From JBJENW01 sp051880395 (GTDB taxonomy: Bacteria; Bacillota; Clostridia; Lachnospirales; Lachnospiraceae): a stretch of DNA of 6,901 nucleotides. The position numbers and the translations under genes are program-made. The notes below the pieces were generated by a model, which was given only the letters and a program-made list of their open reading frames with translations, did no database searches and was not told where the DNA came from. Below, in pieces: positions 5,370-6,901 of the stretch. Each line of letters opens with the position of its first letter. The stretch's first letter is position 1. The DNA lies in assembly GCA_051880395.1 (NCBI GenBank), contig JBJENW010000334.1, forward strand, positions 1 through 6,901, read 5' to 3'.

Positions 5370-6761
5370 ATGGCATCAATCAGAGAAAGAAACGGAAAGT
5401 TTAATGTGATTTATTCCTATACTGATCCGGATGGGAAACGGAAGCAGAAATGGGAAACCTATTCTACAAAAGCAGAAGCAAAAAAGCGAAAGAAGGAAAT
5501 TGAGTATAAGGAAGAAATGGGATCTATGGTGATTCCACAGTGTAAAACCATGAAGGAACTGCTGGAAGAATATGTTGCTCTTTATGGGAAAGATAACTGG
5601 GCATTGTCTACATATGATGGAAATGTATCCCTTATCAATAATTATATCCTTCCGATTATCGGAGATGTGAAACTGGCAGAGATCAATACCCGTTTTATTG
5701 AAAAGTATTACCAGAGACTATTAAAAACCCCAGCGGTGATCAATCCGATGATCGGTAAAAGAATGAATGAGTATGTATCGACCAGCACAATCCGGGACAT
5801 TCATAAACTTCTTCGGAGCTGTTTTCAGCAGGCAATCAAGTGGGAACTGATGGAGAAAAATCCTTGTATTTATGCGACGGTTCCAAAGCATAAAACAAAG
5901 AAACGGGATATCTGGACTGCTGAAACTCTGATGTATGCCATGGAAGTATGTGAGGATGAACGGTTGAAGCTTGCCATGAATCTCTCATTCTCCTGTTCTC
6001 TTCGAATTAGTGAGCTTTTAGGACTTACATGGGACTGCGTCGATATTTCTGAAGAAGCAATTGAGGAGAACCGGGCCTATCTTTTCATTAATAAGGAATC
6101 TCAGCGCGTGAGCAAGGCGGCCTTAAAGGAACTGGATGCAAAAGATGTCCTGCTTGTATTTCCGGAAAAGAGTAAAAAGAATAAGACGGTCCGTGTTCTG
6201 AAAACACCGAAGACAGACAGCAGTGTCCGAAAGGTATTCCTCCCTAAGAGTGTCGCAAAAATGCTGATTGAATGGAAGGAAAAACAGAATGAAACAAAAG
6301 AAATTCTGGGTGATGAATATCTGGATTATAACCTGGTCATGGCAAGTACTTTTGGACTTCCTCTGGGTGATGGTGCCATCAGAAAGCCATTGAATCAATT
6401 GATCAAGGAGCATAATCTCCCACCGGTGGTCTTCCACAGCCTGAGACACAGCAGTGTTACGTATAAGCTGAAACTGAATGGTGGAGATATCAAGGCAGTT
6501 CAGGGTGATTCCGGACATGCCCAGGTCAGCATGGTTACGGATGTATATTCTCATATCCTAGATGATGACCGGAAGAAAAATGCAGAATTGTTTGAAGAGG
6601 CATTTTACGAAAAGAAAAATCTGGATCCGCAGATGCACCCGAATACAGCAGAAAATACAGTGGCGGTTCCAGAAGGCGTGGATGCAGAACTGCTTGCAAA
6701 GGTTCTTTCCAATCCAGAGATGGCAGCACGGCTTACGTCACTGGCGAAAACGATGAAGTGA
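5370..6761 (+). CDS. int: Tyrosine recombinase (site-specific integrase)
   Basis: A 463-residue integrase with all parts present. Residues 1-50 (MASIRERNGKFNVIYSYTDPDGKRKQKW) form an AP2-like arm-DNA-binding domain. Residues 58-170 are the SAM-like core-binding domain. The catalytic domain carries Arg212 (SLRISELLGL), Lys281 (TPKTDSS), His356 and Arg359 (FHSLRH), His383 (SGH) and the nucleophile Tyr393 (DVYSHI). It catalyses integration and excision by strand exchange through a 3'-phosphotyrosine. The ribosome binding site AAGGAG lies inside the end of the preceding gene. About 70 residues follow Tyr393, with a helical, slightly charged tail. It resembles phage/ICE integrases with an Arm-DNA-bind_4-type N-terminus rather than Tn916 Int itself. 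The gene ends just before repeats that look like its arm-binding sites. Confidence 0.95.
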   Translation: MASIRERNGKFNVIYSYTDPDGKRKQKWETYSTKAEAKKRKKEIEYKEEMGSMVIPQCKTMKELLEEYVALYGKDNWALSTYDGNVSLINNYILPIIGDVKLAEINTRFIEKYYQRLLKTPAVINPMIGKRMNEYVSTSTIRDIHKLLRSCFQQAIKWELMEKNPCIYATVPKHKTKKRDIWTAETLMYAMEVCEDERLKLAMNLSFSCSLRISELLGLTWDCVDISEEAIEENRAYLFINKESQRVSKAALKELDAKDVLLVFPEKSKKNKTVRVLKTPKTDSSVRKVFLPKSVAKMLIEWKEKQNETKEILGDEYLDYNLVMASTFGLPLGDGAIRKPLNQLIKEHNLPPVVFHSLRHSSVTYKLKLNGGDIKAVQGDSGHAQVSMVTDVYSHILDDDRKKNAELFEEAFYEKKNLDPQMHPNTAENTVAVPEGVDAELLAKVLSNPEMAARLTSLAKTMK

Positions 6762-6788
6762 AAAATAGTGGAATTATAGTGGAAAAAT
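6757..6788 (+). repeat. Three helically phased direct repeats, probable integrase arm-type sites
   Basis: AGTGAAAAAT (6757), AGTGGAATTAT (6767) and AGTGGAAAAAT (6778) start 10 and 11 bp apart, one DNA turn each. They overlap the last codons of the integrase gene and run into the intergenic region. Arm-type sites for the N-terminal domain of this kind of integrase typically lie here, just inside the element end. The function is inferred from position and phasing. Confidence 0.6.
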
Positions 6789-6817
6789 TGGTTTTGTTAA
6801 AAGGAATTTAAAAAATA
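6785..6817. other. Probable right end of the element (attachment site region)
   Basis: This AT-rich stretch lies between the arm-type repeats and the promoter of the next gene. It contains TTTTGTTAAAAGG and a run of T/A. The core crossover site cannot be placed without the left end, which lies outside the window. The placement rests on the integrase being the last element gene and on the change of context at about 6818. Confidence 0.35.
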
Positions 6818-6873
6818 TATCTCCATCATGCTAATTGATATCTCCGTCATTTGATGGTAAAATGATGGAGATA
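6818..6873. promoter_or_regulatory. Three copies of a 12-bp operator-like motif
   Basis: TATCTCCATCAT (6818-6829) and TATCTCCGTCAT (6839-6850) are direct copies 21 bp apart, two DNA turns. ATGATGGAGATA (6862-6873) is the exact reverse complement of the first. Copies two and three form an inverted pair around the spacer and -10 region of the promoter here. The arrangement fits binding of a dimeric regulator that controls the downstream gene. Confidence 0.65.
6835..6863 (+). promoter_or_regulatory. Sigma-A promoter of the gene beyond the element
   Basis: TTGATA (6835-6840) and TAAAAT (6858-6863) are separated by exactly 17 bp, each one base from consensus. Transcription would start near 6870, giving a leader of under 30 nt before the ATG at 6897. 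The promoter is interleaved with the 12-bp operator-like repeats. Confidence 0.78.
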
Positions 6874-6896
6874 ATATTAAAATGAAGGAGAATTCG

Positions 6897-6901
6897 ATGA
6901 G
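6897..6901 (+). CDS. Start of a downstream gene, first codon only, product unknown
   Basis: An ATG at 6897-6899 follows AAGGAG (6885-6890) by 6 nt and lies behind a strong promoter with operator-like repeats. Only five bases are visible, so nothing can be said about the product. The start is supported by the signals alone. It is probably a host gene flanking the insertion, and the repeats suggest it is under specific repression or activation. Confidence 0.55.

Noticed and set aside
5370..6761. Identity with Tn916 Int
   Set aside because: The length (463 against about 405 residues) and N-terminus differ. Only the general tyrosine-recombinase family is supported.

Overview
The window looks like the right-hand part of an integrative mobilizable element (IME) in a gut-type Firmicute, probably a Lachnospiraceae-like Clostridium relative. 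The reasons are moderately AT-rich DNA, strong AGGAGG-type ribosome binding sites, a surface protein ending in a Clostridia-style SPQTG sorting signal, and a Firmicute-type excisionase/integrase/MobC gene set. The genus is inferred from style only; no rRNA or marker gene is present.

Layout from left to right. Positions 1-536 (minus strand) hold the mobilization genes: mobC, then a relaxase that overlaps it by 23 bp and runs off the left edge. Positions 537-1180 are non-coding. They contain a chain of inverted repeats, a likely origin of transfer with a P-type nic-like sequence (758-816), and the terminator of the next gene. Positions 1181-3754 (minus strand) are cargo: a TetR-type regulator followed 27 nt later by a 643-residue secreted, cell-wall-anchored protein with six cysteine-containing GLUG repeats. 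A strong promoter whose -35 box lies inside a TetR-style palindrome (3799-3842) precedes the pair. Positions 3755-4127 are non-coding or degenerate, with a perfect 17-bp palindrome and a small interrupted reading frame. Positions 4128-6761 (plus strand) hold the recombination module: a 61-residue excisionase-like protein, a 323-residue protein made of four tandem winged-helix units, and a complete tyrosine recombinase. Immediately after it lie three helically phased AGTGGAA-type repeats, which are probable integrase arm sites. The element probably ends between about 6785 and 6817. Beyond that is probable host DNA: a strong promoter with three operator-like 12-mers and the first codon of a downstream gene.

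How the parts would work together (inference): the integrase with the excisionase-like protein, and possibly the four-unit protein, moves the element in and out of the chromosome. MobC and the relaxase nick oriT so that a helper conjugative element can transfer it. The passenger pair supplies a ligand-controlled surface adhesin. A 13-bp sequence, CATGTTGTATAAG, occurs once on each side of the cargo, facing outward, each copy followed by a similar hairpin. It faces mob on one side and xis/int on the other, which suggests either shared control of the two transfer modules or duplicated junctions around the cargo.
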